The notes: generated from the letters alone by a model not told the origin. A stretch of DNA of 14,771 nt from Methanosarcinales archaeon (GCA_013415595.1 JAAEEW010000104.1:1-14771), one strand, 5' to 3'; positions 5,156 through 12,684 are shown, counted from the stretch's first letter. Made by a program: numbers and translations.

Positions 5156-7126
5156 TCAAACCTCAGGCTGCTGCTGGCTTATGCAGTGCACCGTCCCCAG
5201 GCCGTGGACCAGGTCTTCCGCCGCTATCCCCACCACCCGCCTCTCCGGGAAGGCCTCCTGTATGATCTTTTGGGCCAGGGAATCGTGGCGGTGGCCGAAG
5301 ACGGGGACCAGGACAGCCCGGTTTCCGATGTAGAAGTTGGCGTAGCTGGCCGGCAGACGCCGCTTCCCTCCCACCCGGCCGGGCATGGGAAGCCTGATCA
5401 CCTGCAGTGGATTTCCGTCCTGGTCCCGTGACTCTTTCAGGATGCGATAGTTCTCCTCCAGCGGCTGATAGTTCTCGTCCTCCCGGTCCTCCTCCCAGGC
5501 ACAGAGAACGGTGGTGGGGTTGACGAACCGGGCTATGTCGTCCACGTGGCCGTCGGTGTCGTCCCCGGCTATGCCGTCCTTCAGCCAGATGATGTGGCTC
5601 ACCCCCAGGTACTCCCGCAGGTACTCCTCGATCTGCTCCCGGGAGAGGTGGGGGTTGCGGTTGGGATTCAAGAGGCACTGCTCGGTGGTGAGAAGGGTGC
5701 CCCGGCCGTTGACCTCAATTGAACCTCCCTCCAGGATTATCCCCGGGTGGAACATGGGAAGCTGTAGGTCCCGGTTGATGACCGCCGGAATCTTCGAGTC
5801 GCCGATCAGCTCCCGGTACTTCTCCCCCCAGGCGTTGAAGATCCAGCTCACCATGGCCAGGCGGCCTTCCCTCCTGTTGACCACGAAGGTGGGCCCGTAG
5901 TCCCTGAACCAGACGTCTGCATAGTCCGCCAGGTGAAAGCGCACCTGGTCCAGGGAGACCTTCCGGTCCTGGAGCATGGCCAGCACCCGGTCCCTCATCA
6001 GCCCGTCCCTTACCAGCAGGTTGACCAGCTCGCTTCTGCTGATGGCCTCGATGATGGACAGGTAGGACTGCTCCACCCGGTCGATGGCCGGGAAGCTGTC
6101 CAGGTCGTAAGGCCAGGACAGCCAGATGGCCTCATGGGGCTCCCACTCCGCCGGCATGTGGTAGCCAAGGCTTCTGGGGGTCTGGGAGATCTGGAGAGTC
6201 CGGGGAGTCTGGGGAGGCGGGAGGGGCGGGGGAGTCTGAGGGATCTGGGCGCTCTGGGTGAAGGTGAGGGAGCGGCCCTGTGTCTCCTCCACCAGCAAGC
6301 GGTAGGCGTCCGGCCGCCGGTTGCGGAAGAATCCCCACCCCTCCCGGACCTCCCGGTTCATATCCAGGTCCAGCTCGGCCACCAGGACCTCCTCCCCACG
6401 GTCCCCGGCCCTGGCCAGGACCCTGCCGAAGGAGTCGCAGACGAAGGAGCTTCCCCAGAATATCAGGTCCCCCTCCCGTCCCACCCGGTTCACCGCCGCC
6501 ACGTGGACGCTGTTGGCTATGGCGTGGGAACGCTGGATGGTCTCCCAGGCGTCGTGCCAGTCCCCCTCCGCCGGGGTCTGGCCGCTGATCCAGCCGATGG
6601 CTGTGGGGTAGAAGATCACGTCCGCCCCCTGCAGGGCCACGATGCGGGCTGCCTCCGGGAACCACTGGTCGTAGCAGATCAGCACGGCAAAGTCGGCGTG
6701 GCGGGTGCGGTACACCTGGAAATGGTCTCCAGGCTGAAAGTAGCTCTTCTCGTAAAACAGGGGATCGTGGGGGACGTGCACCTTGCGGTAGGTGGACAGC
6801 AGCTCGCCGTCGGCGTCGATCACCGCCACGGAGTTGTAAAACCGGTGGCCAGCCCTCTCGAAGAGGGGGACGATGATCACCACCCCCGCCTCCCTGGCCA
6901 GCTCGGAGAAGGCCCGGGTGGACTGGCCGGGAATGGTCTCCGCCAGGCCGGATGCGTCCAGGCCATCCTGCTGGGGGAAGTAGCGGGTGCGGTACAGCTC
7001 CTGCAGGCAGATGATCCGGGCTCCTCTGTCGATGGCTTCCCTGACCCGCTCCAGGGTCCGGTCCAGGTTGATCTCCAGGTCCTCCGACACCGCGGTCTGG
7101 ACCAGTCCGATGGTCACTCTCTTCAT
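5156..7126 (-). CDS. Fused N-carbamoylputrescine amidase-agmatine deiminase
   Basis: This 656-residue protein joins two enzymes that act in sequence. Residues 1-285 form a nitrilase-superfamily N-carbamoylputrescine amidase (AguB type), with catalytic E43, K115 and C151 in the CYDQWFPE motif. Residues 321-656 form an agmatine deiminase (AguA type), with WFRDYGPTF at 406-414, EGGS at 466-469, DTDGH at 523-527 and nucleophile C648 in HCISQQQP. The deiminase converts agmatine to N-carbamoylputrescine plus ammonia. The amidase converts that to putrescine, CO2 and ammonia. Both are normally separate cytoplasmic proteins of about 290 and 340-370 residues, and both look complete here. They are joined by a Pro/Gln/Thr-rich linker (286-320) encoded by a 9-bp tandem repeat. 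The ATG follows GGGGT at normal spacing. A TTAATTAAA sequence in the divergent region could be its TATA box. No other polyamine gene is adjacent. Confidence 0.92.
   Translation of the reverse strand: MKRVTIGLVQTAVSEDLEINLDRTLERVREAIDRGARIICLQELYRTRYFPQQDGLDASGLAETIPGQSTRAFSELAREAGVVIIVPLFERAGHRFYNSVAVIDADGELLSTYRKVHVPHDPLFYEKSYFQPGDHFQVYRTRHADFAVLICYDQWFPEAARIVALQGADVIFYPTAIGWISGQTPAEGDWHDAWETIQRSHAIANSVHVAAVNRVGREGDLIFWGSSFVCDSFGRVLARAGDRGEEVLVAELDLDMNREVREGWGFFRNRRPDAYRLLVEETQGRSLTFTQSAQIPQTPPPLPPPQTPRTLQISQTPRSLGYHMPAEWEPHEAIWLSWPYDLDSFPAIDRVEQSYLSIIEAISRSELVNLLVRDGLMRDRVLAMLQDRKVSLDQVRFHLADYADVWFRDYGPTFVVNRREGRLAMVSWIFNAWGEKYRELIGDSKIPAVINRDLQLPMFHPGIILEGGSIEVNGRGTLLTTEQCLLNPNRNPHLSREQIEEYLREYLGVSHIIWLKDGIAGDDTDGHVDDIARFVNPTTVLCAWEEDREDENYQPLEENYRILKESRDQDGNPLQVIRLPMPGRVGGKRRLPASYANFYIGNRAVLVPVFGHRHDSLAQKIIQEAFPERRVVGIAAEDLVHGLGTVHCISQQQPEV
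6173..6261. repeat. 9-bp minisatellite encoding the fusion linker
   Basis: Nine consecutive 9-bp units with consensus TCTGGGGAG (plus strand) occupy 6181-6261, with an 8-bp unit before them at 6173-6180. Examples are TCTGGGAGA, TCTGGAGAG, TCCGGGGAG and TCTGGGGAG. Read on the minus strand they give three-residue repeats of the Q-T-P/Q-I-S/R-T-L kind, roughly residues 289-318 of the fused enzyme. The unit is a multiple of three, so gain or loss of copies keeps the frame. Confidence 0.88.
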
Positions 7127-7262
7127 AATCTACCCCTGTCCAGGGTGAGTTTGGGGATTCCTGGTTTAATTAAGTGGCGGTAGCTCCCGAAATTGAGATG
7201 CCGGGAGGGGAAGAATAAGTATTTTCACCATTGAAGCTGATAGACTGGGAGGAGGAGTTCAT

Positions 7263-7976
7263 TTGATTGAGATCAGAAGTCCAGAGAGCATATTTCAGAC
7301 GGAGGGCCCCATTCAGAAGGGGACGTTTCTGGGCCGCTGGCACTTCAGCTTCGGGGACTACCACGACCCCCGGTTCATGGGCCTGGGGGTCCTGAGGGTC
7401 TTCAACGACGACACCCTCTCCCCGGGCGCCGTCTGGCCACTGCACCCCCACCGGGAGATCGAGGTGGTGACCTGCTGCGTGGCCGGGGAGTTCAAGCACG
7501 CCGACCAGCGCGGCGAGGGAGGCGTCCTCCTGCCGGGATGGGTGCAGCACACTACGGTGGGCAAGGGGATGTGGCACTCCGAGATCAATAACCTTCAAGA
7601 TGCCCCCATGCGCTTCATCCAGATGTGGTTCAGGCCGGACCGCCCCGGCCTGGAGCCGTCGGTGGAACAGAAGCAGGCCTCCCGGGAGGATCGATGCGAC
7701 CGGCTGCTGCCCCTGGTCTCAGACCGCCATAAAGACGCCCTTCCCATACACTCCCCGGCCCGGGTCTTCTCCTGCTTCCTCCGGAAAGGGAAGAGCGTCG
7801 ATCACCAGTTGCCGGAGGGGCAGGGCGTCTATCTTTACCTCCTGGAGGGGGGACCGGTCCAGGTCAACGACGAGGCGGTGGCCCATCTGGGGACGGCCAT
7901 CGTCCGGGAGGGGGATCGAATTATCGTCCGCGCAGAGCAGGATTCAGAGCTGCTGCTGGTGGAGGTGAAGCTGTGA
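7263..7976 (+). CDS. Pirin family bicupin protein
   Basis: This 237-residue protein is a typical pirin/YhhW. The N-terminal cupin holds the metal ligands H61 and H63 (PLHPHRE) and H105 and E107 (GMWHSE), matching the iron site of human pirin and the quercetinase YhhW. The C-terminal cupin (about 150-237) lacks metal ligands, as is usual. Members are cytoplasmic; some oxidise flavonols, while others bind regulators or pyruvate dehydrogenase, so the substrate here is unknown. The start is a TTG at 7263-7265: GGAGGAGGAG lies 5 nt upstream, and the protein begins exactly where the family does. It is divergent from the agmatine fusion gene (136 bp between starts) and convergent with the DJ-1-like gene. 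Confidence 0.9.
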   Translation: MIEIRSPESIFQTEGPIQKGTFLGRWHFSFGDYHDPRFMGLGVLRVFNDDTLSPGAVWPLHPHREIEVVTCCVAGEFKHADQRGEGGVLLPGWVQHTTVGKGMWHSEINNLQDAPMRFIQMWFRPDRPGLEPSVEQKQASREDRCDRLLPLVSDRHKDALPIHSPARVFSCFLRKGKSVDHQLPEGQGVYLYLLEGGPVQVNDEAVAHLGTAIVREGDRIIVRAEQDSELLLVEVKL

Positions 7977-8041
7977 GCCTCCGGCTGTGGGAAAGAGGGG
8001 GGGCAGCAGGGCCTGGAGATCCGACAGACCCCAAAAAGCCC

Positions 8042-8593
8042 TCAACAGCTGGCCAGGATCTCGGCCCTGAGCTTCTTTGAGGCCTCTTCCCCGGCGAAGA
8101 CCTCCACCAGCTTCAGGGCGAACTCCATGGCTGTGCCCACCGCCTGGCTGGTGATCATCTTCCCGTCCACCACCACTCTGTCGCTCCGGTACTGGTCGGC
8201 GGAGAGCTGATCTCTGCCCGCAGGGTTGATGGTGGCCTTCCTCCCTTCCACCACCCCGGCACTGATGAGGACCGAGGGAGCACCGCAGATGGCAGTCACG
8301 TATTTTCCGGCCCGGTCCATCTCCTGGACCAGCCTGACCACCCGCTGGTCCCGGCCCAGGTTGACGAAGCCCGGATACCCGCCCGGGAGGGCCAGGGCAT
8401 CGAAATTCCGGGGGTCCACCTGGTCCAGGGACAGGTCGGCCATCATCCTGATCCCGTGGGAGCCCTCGACCGGCCCCTCCTTCAGGGCCGCGGTGACCAC
8501 CTGGATGCCGGCCCGGCGCAAAAGATCCACGATGGTGACGAACTCTATCTCCTCAAAACCCTCTGCCATTGGAACTACGACCTTCACGCTCAT
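8042..8593 (-). CDS. DJ-1/PfpI family protein
   Basis: This 183-residue protein of the DJ-1/ThiJ/PfpI superfamily has nucleophile C103 in the elbow motif AICGAPSVL and E17 in AEGFEEIE, equivalent to C106 and E18 of human DJ-1. The family includes protein chaperones, glyoxalase/deglycase-like enzymes and peptidases. The position of DJ-1 His126 (T-x-H-P) reads T-I-N-P, with N123 in place of His. I chose the ATG at 8591-8593 because the fold begins there and a TATA-like box lies about 26 nt upstream. An upstream in-frame ATG at 8620, preceded by AAGGA, would add nine residues. It lies 108 bp downstream of the beta-helix gene on the same strand but probably has its own promoter. Downstream on the minus strand a short T5 run (8031-8040) may help ending. 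Confidence 0.9.
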   Translation of the reverse strand: MSVKVVVPMAEGFEEIEFVTIVDLLRRAGIQVVTAALKEGPVEGSHGIRMMADLSLDQVDPRNFDALALPGGYPGFVNLGRDQRVVRLVQEMDRAGKYVTAICGAPSVLISAGVVEGRKATINPAGRDQLSADQYRSDRVVVDGKMITSQAVGTAMEFALKLVEVFAGEEASKKLRAEILASC

Positions 8594-8610
8594 GCCTACT
8601 GGTTGGCGGT

Positions 8611-8637
8611 CTAAAATCATAAATCCTTTATGACCGA
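8611..8637 (-). promoter_or_regulatory. TATA-like element and small inverted repeat upstream of DJ-1 gene
   Basis: On the minus strand TTTATGAT (8623-8616) sits about 26 nt before the chosen ATG, compatible with a leaderless transcript. The surrounding segment is an imperfect inverted repeat (CATAA, loop, TTATG, flanked by GGTC and GACC) that could be a regulator site. A second AT-rich word further upstream (GCATATTTTTC near 8680-8690) is an alternative promoter. Confidence 0.35.
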
Positions 8638-8701
8638 TGGCCGGATCGAGCACCACCCTTCAGGAATGGAGGGATGATGAAAAATATGCATCATGGACCG
8701 T

Positions 8702-9808
8702 TCAAAGGGCGATATCCTCCGGGCGGAAGACCGAGACGAAGGTGGCCAGGGGTGCCCCGTCCTTCCCCATTCCTCCCGGGATGTAGCAGGGGGAGTCGCA
8801 GATGCCGTCGCCGTTCTTATCCTCGCAGGGAAAGTCGCTGTAGAAATTCCCGAAGCAGCCGTTGTCCCAGTGGTTTTTGATCCCCGTATCGTAGGCGTTG
8901 TTCTCCAGATTCTGGATGAAGAGGTTGGCCAGCAGGAGGTTCTCCGAGGTGAGGTTGGATAGGGAGAGGCCGGTGAAAGAATTGTTGATCAGCCGGTTGT
9001 CGGCGAACAGGTTGTAGCTGGCGTTCCCGATCAGATCGATCCCCCCAAAGCTGTTGTTGAAGGCCGTGTTGCCGGCCACCACGTTGTTCATGGCCCTCCC
9101 CCGAAAGAGGATGCCGTCAAATCCGTTGTAGCTGATAGTGTTTCCCAGAACCTGATTGCCCGTCGCCGCTCCGGCAAAGGCGATGCCTTCAAATCCATTT
9201 TCTTTGATCTCGTTTTCGGCAACCAGGTTATCTTCAGCCCCATCTTCGAAGACTATGCCAGAAAATCCGTTCTGGTAAATCTCATTCCACGCCACCACAT
9301 TTCCGATGACCCGGCCTTTGAACTTCATTCCGTTGAGGGAGTTGCCGGTGACGGTGTTGTTCTTGATTACGTTGCAGTGCGACCTCACCTCCACTCCCGA
9401 TCCCAGGCCGGAGTTGGTCATGACAAAATTCTCCAGGTTGATCCCGTCGTAGAGAAGGGTGACGGCGCTCACCCAGTCCATGGCATCGATGACCGGAAGC
9501 CCCTGGCCGCTGTCGACGCCCCGGAGGGTGATCTGCCGGTCCACCCTCACGTTCTCGTAGTAAACGCCGCTATGGACCTCCACCACTCCCCCGGAACAGG
9601 AGGCCTGCACTGCCTCCTGAATGGTGGGATAGTCCCGGGGCACGACGATCAGGCAGCCCTCCGGGTGGCCGTCTCCGGCATCGGAGGCCAGGGCGAGGGG
9701 AAGAAGGGAATAGTGAGATCCAGGATCGCCAGATCCTTCCACATGGGGGTGACGGAGGATCAGCGCGAACAGAATCGCGATCAACAAAAGCCAGTATGCT
9801 CTCTTCAC
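8702..9808 (-). CDS. Secreted right-handed beta-helix (NosD-type) repeat protein
   Basis: This 368-residue exported protein starts with a GTG at 9806-9808. GAGGGGG lies 8 nt upstream, and a signal peptide follows at once (KR then a leucine/isoleucine-rich stretch to about residue 18). An ATG at 9847 in the same frame would add 13 charged residues and spoil the signal. Residues about 53-145 form the NosD-like helix start (VPRDYPTIQEAV). Then come six exact 24-residue repeats of the form N-x-V-x-x-N-x-I-x-x-N-G-F-x-G-I at residues 146-289 and a capping segment. The C terminus carries GNFYSDFP and DKNGDGICD, the usual closing motif of methanogen NosD-like proteins and a likely calcium loop. Relatives are cell-surface proteins of unknown binding target; no enzymatic residues are recognisable. 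Paired cysteines near the end (C318, C328, C337, C341) may form disulfides. Confidence 0.88.
   Translation of the reverse strand: MKRAYWLLLIAILFALILRHPHVEGSGDPGSHYSLLPLALASDAGDGHPEGCLIVVPRDYPTIQEAVQASCSGGVVEVHSGVYYENVRVDRQITLRGVDSGQGLPVIDAMDWVSAVTLLYDGINLENFVMTNSGLGSGVEVRSHCNVIKNNTVTGNSLNGMKFKGRVIGNVVAWNEIYQNGFSGIVFEDGAEDNLVAENEIKENGFEGIAFAGAATGNQVLGNTISYNGFDGILFRGRAMNNVVAGNTAFNNSFGGIDLIGNASYNLFADNRLINNSFTGLSLSNLTSENLLLANLFIQNLENNAYDTGIKNHWDNGCFGNFYSDFPCEDKNGDGICDSPCYIPGGMGKDGAPLATFVSVFRPEDIAL
8942..9373 (-). repeat. Six in-frame 72-bp coding repeats of the beta-helix protein
   Basis: Six consecutive 24-codon units without insertions each begin with Asn (NVI, NVV, NLV, NQV, NVV, NLF). Each carries the conserved N...N-G/S-F-x-G-I ladder. 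The DNA has diverged more than the protein, so the pattern is old and kept by selection on the beta-helix coils rather than a recent expansion. Confidence 0.88.
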
Positions 9809-9848
9809 TCCCTCATCCCCCTCTTTGAAGATGTCTGCCGCCTTCATC

Positions 9849-10020
9849 CGCTCGTCAGCTCATCAGTAGACCCGTTGACCGGCGAACAGTTGGTCGATGA
9901 TCAGTTCGTCCGCTGATCAGTTGATTGGTTGATCAGTTAATCCGCTGATCAGTTGATCGATGATTATGTAATTCGCTAATCAGTTGATCGGCGGACCTGT
10001 TCGTCTGCTGACGGTCAATT
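9849..10020. repeat. GATC-rich degenerate tandem array, 31-32 bp unit of two 15-16-mers
   Basis: Contiguous copies lie at 9849-9879, 9880-9910, 9911-9942, 9943-9973 and 9974-10005, with a half copy at 10006-10020. Each divides into halves of 15-16 bp resembling CGCTGATCAGTTGATC and GGTTGATCAGTTAATC. Six GATC sites occur, four inside TGATCA palindromes. The array fills the divergent space between the secreted beta-helix gene and the beta-CASP nuclease gene. There are no spacers, so it is not CRISPR. Confidence 0.85.
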
Positions 10021-10041
10021 ATAACCAAAATTCGGGGAAGT

Positions 10042-10051
10042 AGTATATAAC
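10042..10051 (+). promoter_or_regulatory. Candidate TATA box for the beta-CASP gene
   Basis: AGTATATAAC is a strong archaeal TATA match preceded by a purine-rich segment. Transcription would begin near 10072, giving a leader of about 53 nt that contains a 14-bp palindrome. A second, weaker TATA-like word (TTTCATAT, 10094-10101) lies about 27 nt before the GTG and would give a leaderless transcript instead. Confidence 0.45.
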
Positions 10052-10096
10052 GGAATGCCAGGCAGGCCGGCCTTCCGGAATAATCGCAGCAAGTTT

Positions 10097-10110
10097 CATA
10101 TCATGATATG
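10097..10110. promoter_or_regulatory. Perfect 14-bp palindrome, possible operator
   Basis: CATATCATGATATG equals its own reverse complement and lies 14 nt upstream of the GTG start of the nuclease gene, overlapping the weaker TATA-like word. Its position and symmetry fit a dimeric repressor site. No regulator gene is adjacent. Confidence 0.4.
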
Positions 10111-10124
10111 CCAAATATATATTC

Positions 10125-11495
10125 GTGAAGCTGGAATTTCATGGAGCTGCGGGAGGCGTTACCGGCTCGCACATGGTCCTCGACCTGGAGGGCTTTCGGG
10201 TGGGCATCGACGCCGGACTCTTTCAGGGAAGGGAGGCAGATCGAAACCGCATGGAACTGGGGCATGATCCCGGAGACCTGCAGGCCGTCCTGCTCACCCA
10301 CGCTCATACCGACCACAGCGGCAGGCTGCCTTTGCTGGTGAAGAAGGGATTTCGCGGGCCGGTCTATGCCACCCCCGCCACTGCCGATCTTTGCGATATC
10401 ATGCTCCGGGACTCGGCCCGCCTGATGGAGGAAGAGGCGGAGCGGGAGAGCAACAGGGACGGCCCGGGAGAGCCGCAAACCCAGCCCCTTTACACCGAGG
10501 AGGATGTGGTCCGCCTGGTCCGCCGGTTCCGCCCGGTGGCCTATGATAACAAAATGGAGCTGGGGAACCTCTCCGTCGTCTTCCGGGACGCGGGGCACAT
10601 ACTGGGCTCGTCGCTCCTGGAGATCAGCTACGGCAAACGTAAGCTGGTCCTGAGCGGCGACCTGGGCCAGCCGGGGTCGCCCATCCTGCGGGACCCCTAC
10701 CGGGTGAGCGAAGCGGACTGGCTGGTCCTGGAGTCCACCTACGGCGAGAAGGACCACAAGGACCGGGCCACCCGGGGGGACCGGCTCCTGGAGATCGTGC
10801 AGGAGACGGCGGAGAGGGGCGGGAACGTGGTTATCCCGGCCTTCGCCATCGGCCGCACCCAGGAGATACTGTACCAGCTCAACCCCTTTGCCGAGGAGGG
10901 GAGGCTGAAGGGCATCCAGTGCTTCGTGGACAGCCCCATGGCCATCTCCGCCAGCGAGATCTACCGCCGTCATCCGGAGTGCTACGACGCGGAGACGAAG
11001 GAGCTCCTGAGCCGGGGAGACCAGCCCCTGGAGTTCCCGGGAATCAGGTACACCCGGTCGAGGCAGGAATCGAAAGCCATAAACAGCCTCCGGGAGCCGC
11101 ACATCATCATCTCCGCCAGCGGGATGGCCACCGGTGGCCGGGTGCTGCACCACCTGGCCCACAATCTGGAGCGGCCCGAGTCCACCATAATATTCGTCGG
11201 ATACCAGGCTGAGGGGACGCTCGGCCGGACGCTGCAAAAGGGGGCCGATAGGGTGCGGGTGATGGGCAAAGAGCTGGAAGTGCAAGCCAGGATCGAGTCG
11301 CTGGACGCCTTCTCCGCCCACGCCGGAAGGAGCGAGATCATGCAGTGGCTGCGGGCATTCGAGCAGCCCCCGTCCAGGATCTTCCTCAACCACGGCGAAG
11401 CCCAGGCCACCGGGGCCCTGGCCGAGAGGATCAGGGACGAGTTCGACGCCCAGGTGGTCATTCCAGGGATGGGGGAGAGCTACGTCCTGCCATGA
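10125..11495 (+). CDS. Beta-CASP metallo-beta-lactamase-fold RNase
   Basis: This 456-residue cytoplasmic nuclease of the CPSF73/Ysh1 and TTHA0252 type has an MBL motif 2 HAHTDH at residues 59-64 (H59, H61, D63, H64), H158 in DAGHILGS, and D179 in LSGDLG. The beta-CASP insert carries E203 in ESTYG and GMATGGRVLHHL at 333-344. H399 in FSAHA and the C-terminal H423 in NHGE complete the two-zinc site. It lacks the N-terminal KH domains of archaeal aCPSF1, so it is closer to the short aCPSF2-like or bacterial forms. These enzymes cut or degrade single-stranded RNA. The start is the GTG at 10125, because the family begins with K-x-x-F-x-G-A-A-G-x-V-T-G-S directly after it. No ribosome-binding site is present. 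Confidence 0.93.
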   Translation: MKLEFHGAAGGVTGSHMVLDLEGFRVGIDAGLFQGREADRNRMELGHDPGDLQAVLLTHAHTDHSGRLPLLVKKGFRGPVYATPATADLCDIMLRDSARLMEEEAERESNRDGPGEPQTQPLYTEEDVVRLVRRFRPVAYDNKMELGNLSVVFRDAGHILGSSLLEISYGKRKLVLSGDLGQPGSPILRDPYRVSEADWLVLESTYGEKDHKDRATRGDRLLEIVQETAERGGNVVIPAFAIGRTQEILYQLNPFAEEGRLKGIQCFVDSPMAISASEIYRRHPECYDAETKELLSRGDQPLEFPGIRYTRSRQESKAINSLREPHIIISASGMATGGRVLHHLAHNLERPESTIIFVGYQAEGTLGRTLQKGADRVRVMGKELEVQARIESLDAFSAHAGRSEIMQWLRAFEQPPSRIFLNHGEAQATGALAERIRDEFDAQVVIPGMGESYVLP

Positions 11496-11555
11496 GCTCT
11501 GCAATGAATGTTCCCTGCAATGAACACCTATCCAGCAAAGGAGATGGTAATAAAC

Positions 11556-11562
11556 TTTTTTT
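11556..11562 (+). terminator. T7 tract downstream of the beta-CASP gene
   Basis: Seven consecutive T on the coding strand lie 60 nt after the nuclease stop codon. Archaeal RNA polymerase commonly ends at such oligo-T runs. A short direct repeat (CTGCAATGAA at 11499 and 11515, 16 bp apart) lies between. Confidence 0.45.
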
Positions 11563-11619
11563 GATGGATATGGGCAATATATGCTGTAGATGTAGATCCT
11601 GTAAAGGGAGGACTTACCC

Positions 11620-12684
11620 TTGACGAAGACCCTCAGGTCTGGACCGGTCTGGCTGATGGCCACGCTGGTAATCTGTTCCGTATTCACTGGAACGGGGGCC
11701 GAGAAGAGCCCCGAACTGCCCTCTGCTCACCTCATCGCCGGCGTCCCCTGGCACGAGCAGATGAACGGCCTGTTTTGCGGCGATGGTGCCCTGGAGATCC
11801 TGTACGATTACTGGGGACCGGACATCGAGCAAAAGCCCATCGCCAACGTGGCCCGGACCTCATCGTCCGGGACCTGGACATTCGATATGAGAAGAGCCGG
11901 CCACTTCAGCTATATGAGCCCGGCCATGGGCCGCTTCTTCCCCGCGGAAGTCCCCACCGCCGGATACCCGGAGAGGCCCCTCGGTTATGCCGCCTTTTCC
12001 CATTCCTCCGATCTGCCCTGGCTTGCACAGCTCAAAGGCCTGATTGCAGCAGACGTGCCGGTCATCGTGCTTACCACCTTCGAGCCGGATGGTGGAGGGG
12101 GGCACTACCGGGTGGTGGTCGGCTATAACGACGCCAACAGCACCGTCTACCTCATGGACCCCTGGGGAAGGGAGCAGAAGCACGAGACCGGCTGGACTGG
12201 GATCTTCCCCTGGACTTACGATCAGTTCTCACAGTCCTGGAACTATTCTGCCGAAGGAGAGGGCCACCCCCACTTCGCAGCGGTCATGATCCCCTGGAAG
12301 GTGGCCCTGGAGAGCAAAGGAAAGCTCGCACCCGGCTCCACCATCACGGTGACCGCCAGGATAACCTACCCCTGCCCCCCGCCCTTCGACAACTCCCGGT
12401 TCCCGGCCCGGGAATGCTCGGCCCGGATAATCCTTCCCGATGGAATTAGGCTGATCTCCGGATCGGACGTCCTGGCTCTGGGAGAGATCAAGGCCGGATC
12501 GACGGCCACCGCCACCTGGAAGGCCAGGATCGAGGGCAACTGCAGCGGCAAATCGATCCGGGCGGAGGCTAAGGGCATCATATCCGGCCAGGTCCCCGAG
12601 GCGCGGTGGACCGGGGAGACGGTTTACTATCCGGCCTACAACTACACTGACGCCATCGGCGGGGAGGGCGTCCTGGCACTCTGA
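11620..12684 (+). CDS. Secreted C39-like cysteine peptidase with C-terminal beta-sandwich region
   Basis: This 354-residue protein begins at a TTG (11620-11622), with GGGAGG 8 nt upstream. A signal peptide follows (residues 1 to about 27, hydrophobic core 10-23, likely cut after GTGA). Residues about 37-225 form a papain-like C39_2-type domain with Q47 (oxyanion), C53 in NGLFCGDGALE, H162 in GGGHYRVVVGY and D180 in LMDPWG, so the Cys-His-Asp triad looks intact. Residues about 226-354 are beta-rich with alternating hydrophobics (KLAPGSTITVTARI), like Ig-type domains of archaeal surface proteins; this assignment is weaker. C39 relatives include leader-peptide processing domains of bacteriocin exporters, but no transporter or small peptide gene is adjacent, so the substrate is unknown. 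It is expected outside the cell membrane. A TATA-like AATATATG at 11576-11583 would give a short leader. Confidence 0.82.
   Translation: MTKTLRSGPVWLMATLVICSVFTGTGAEKSPELPSAHLIAGVPWHEQMNGLFCGDGALEILYDYWGPDIEQKPIANVARTSSSGTWTFDMRRAGHFSYMSPAMGRFFPAEVPTAGYPERPLGYAAFSHSSDLPWLAQLKGLIAADVPVIVLTTFEPDGGGGHYRVVVGYNDANSTVYLMDPWGREQKHETGWTGIFPWTYDQFSQSWNYSAEGEGHPHFAAVMIPWKVALESKGKLAPGSTITVTARITYPCPPPFDNSRFPARECSARIILPDGIRLISGSDVLALGEIKAGSTATATWKARIEGNCSGKSIRAEAKGIISGQVPEARWTGETVYYPAYNYTDAIGGEGVLAL

Noticed and set aside
5933..7183. 416-codon plus-strand frame opposite the amidase part of the fusion gene
   Set aside because: Catalytic motifs of both enzymes are on the minus strand; this frame is a low-complexity mirror.
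61..10020. The arrays at 61-259 and 9849-10020 as CRISPR loci
   Set aside because: Units are contiguous with no unique spacers, are degenerate, and no cas gene is present.
10101..11687. Long open frame (528 codons) on the minus strand across the nuclease gene
   Set aside because: It is antisense to a gene with all beta-CASP motifs; the predicted protein is Pro/Gly/His-rich without recognisable domains, typical of GC-rich shadow frames.
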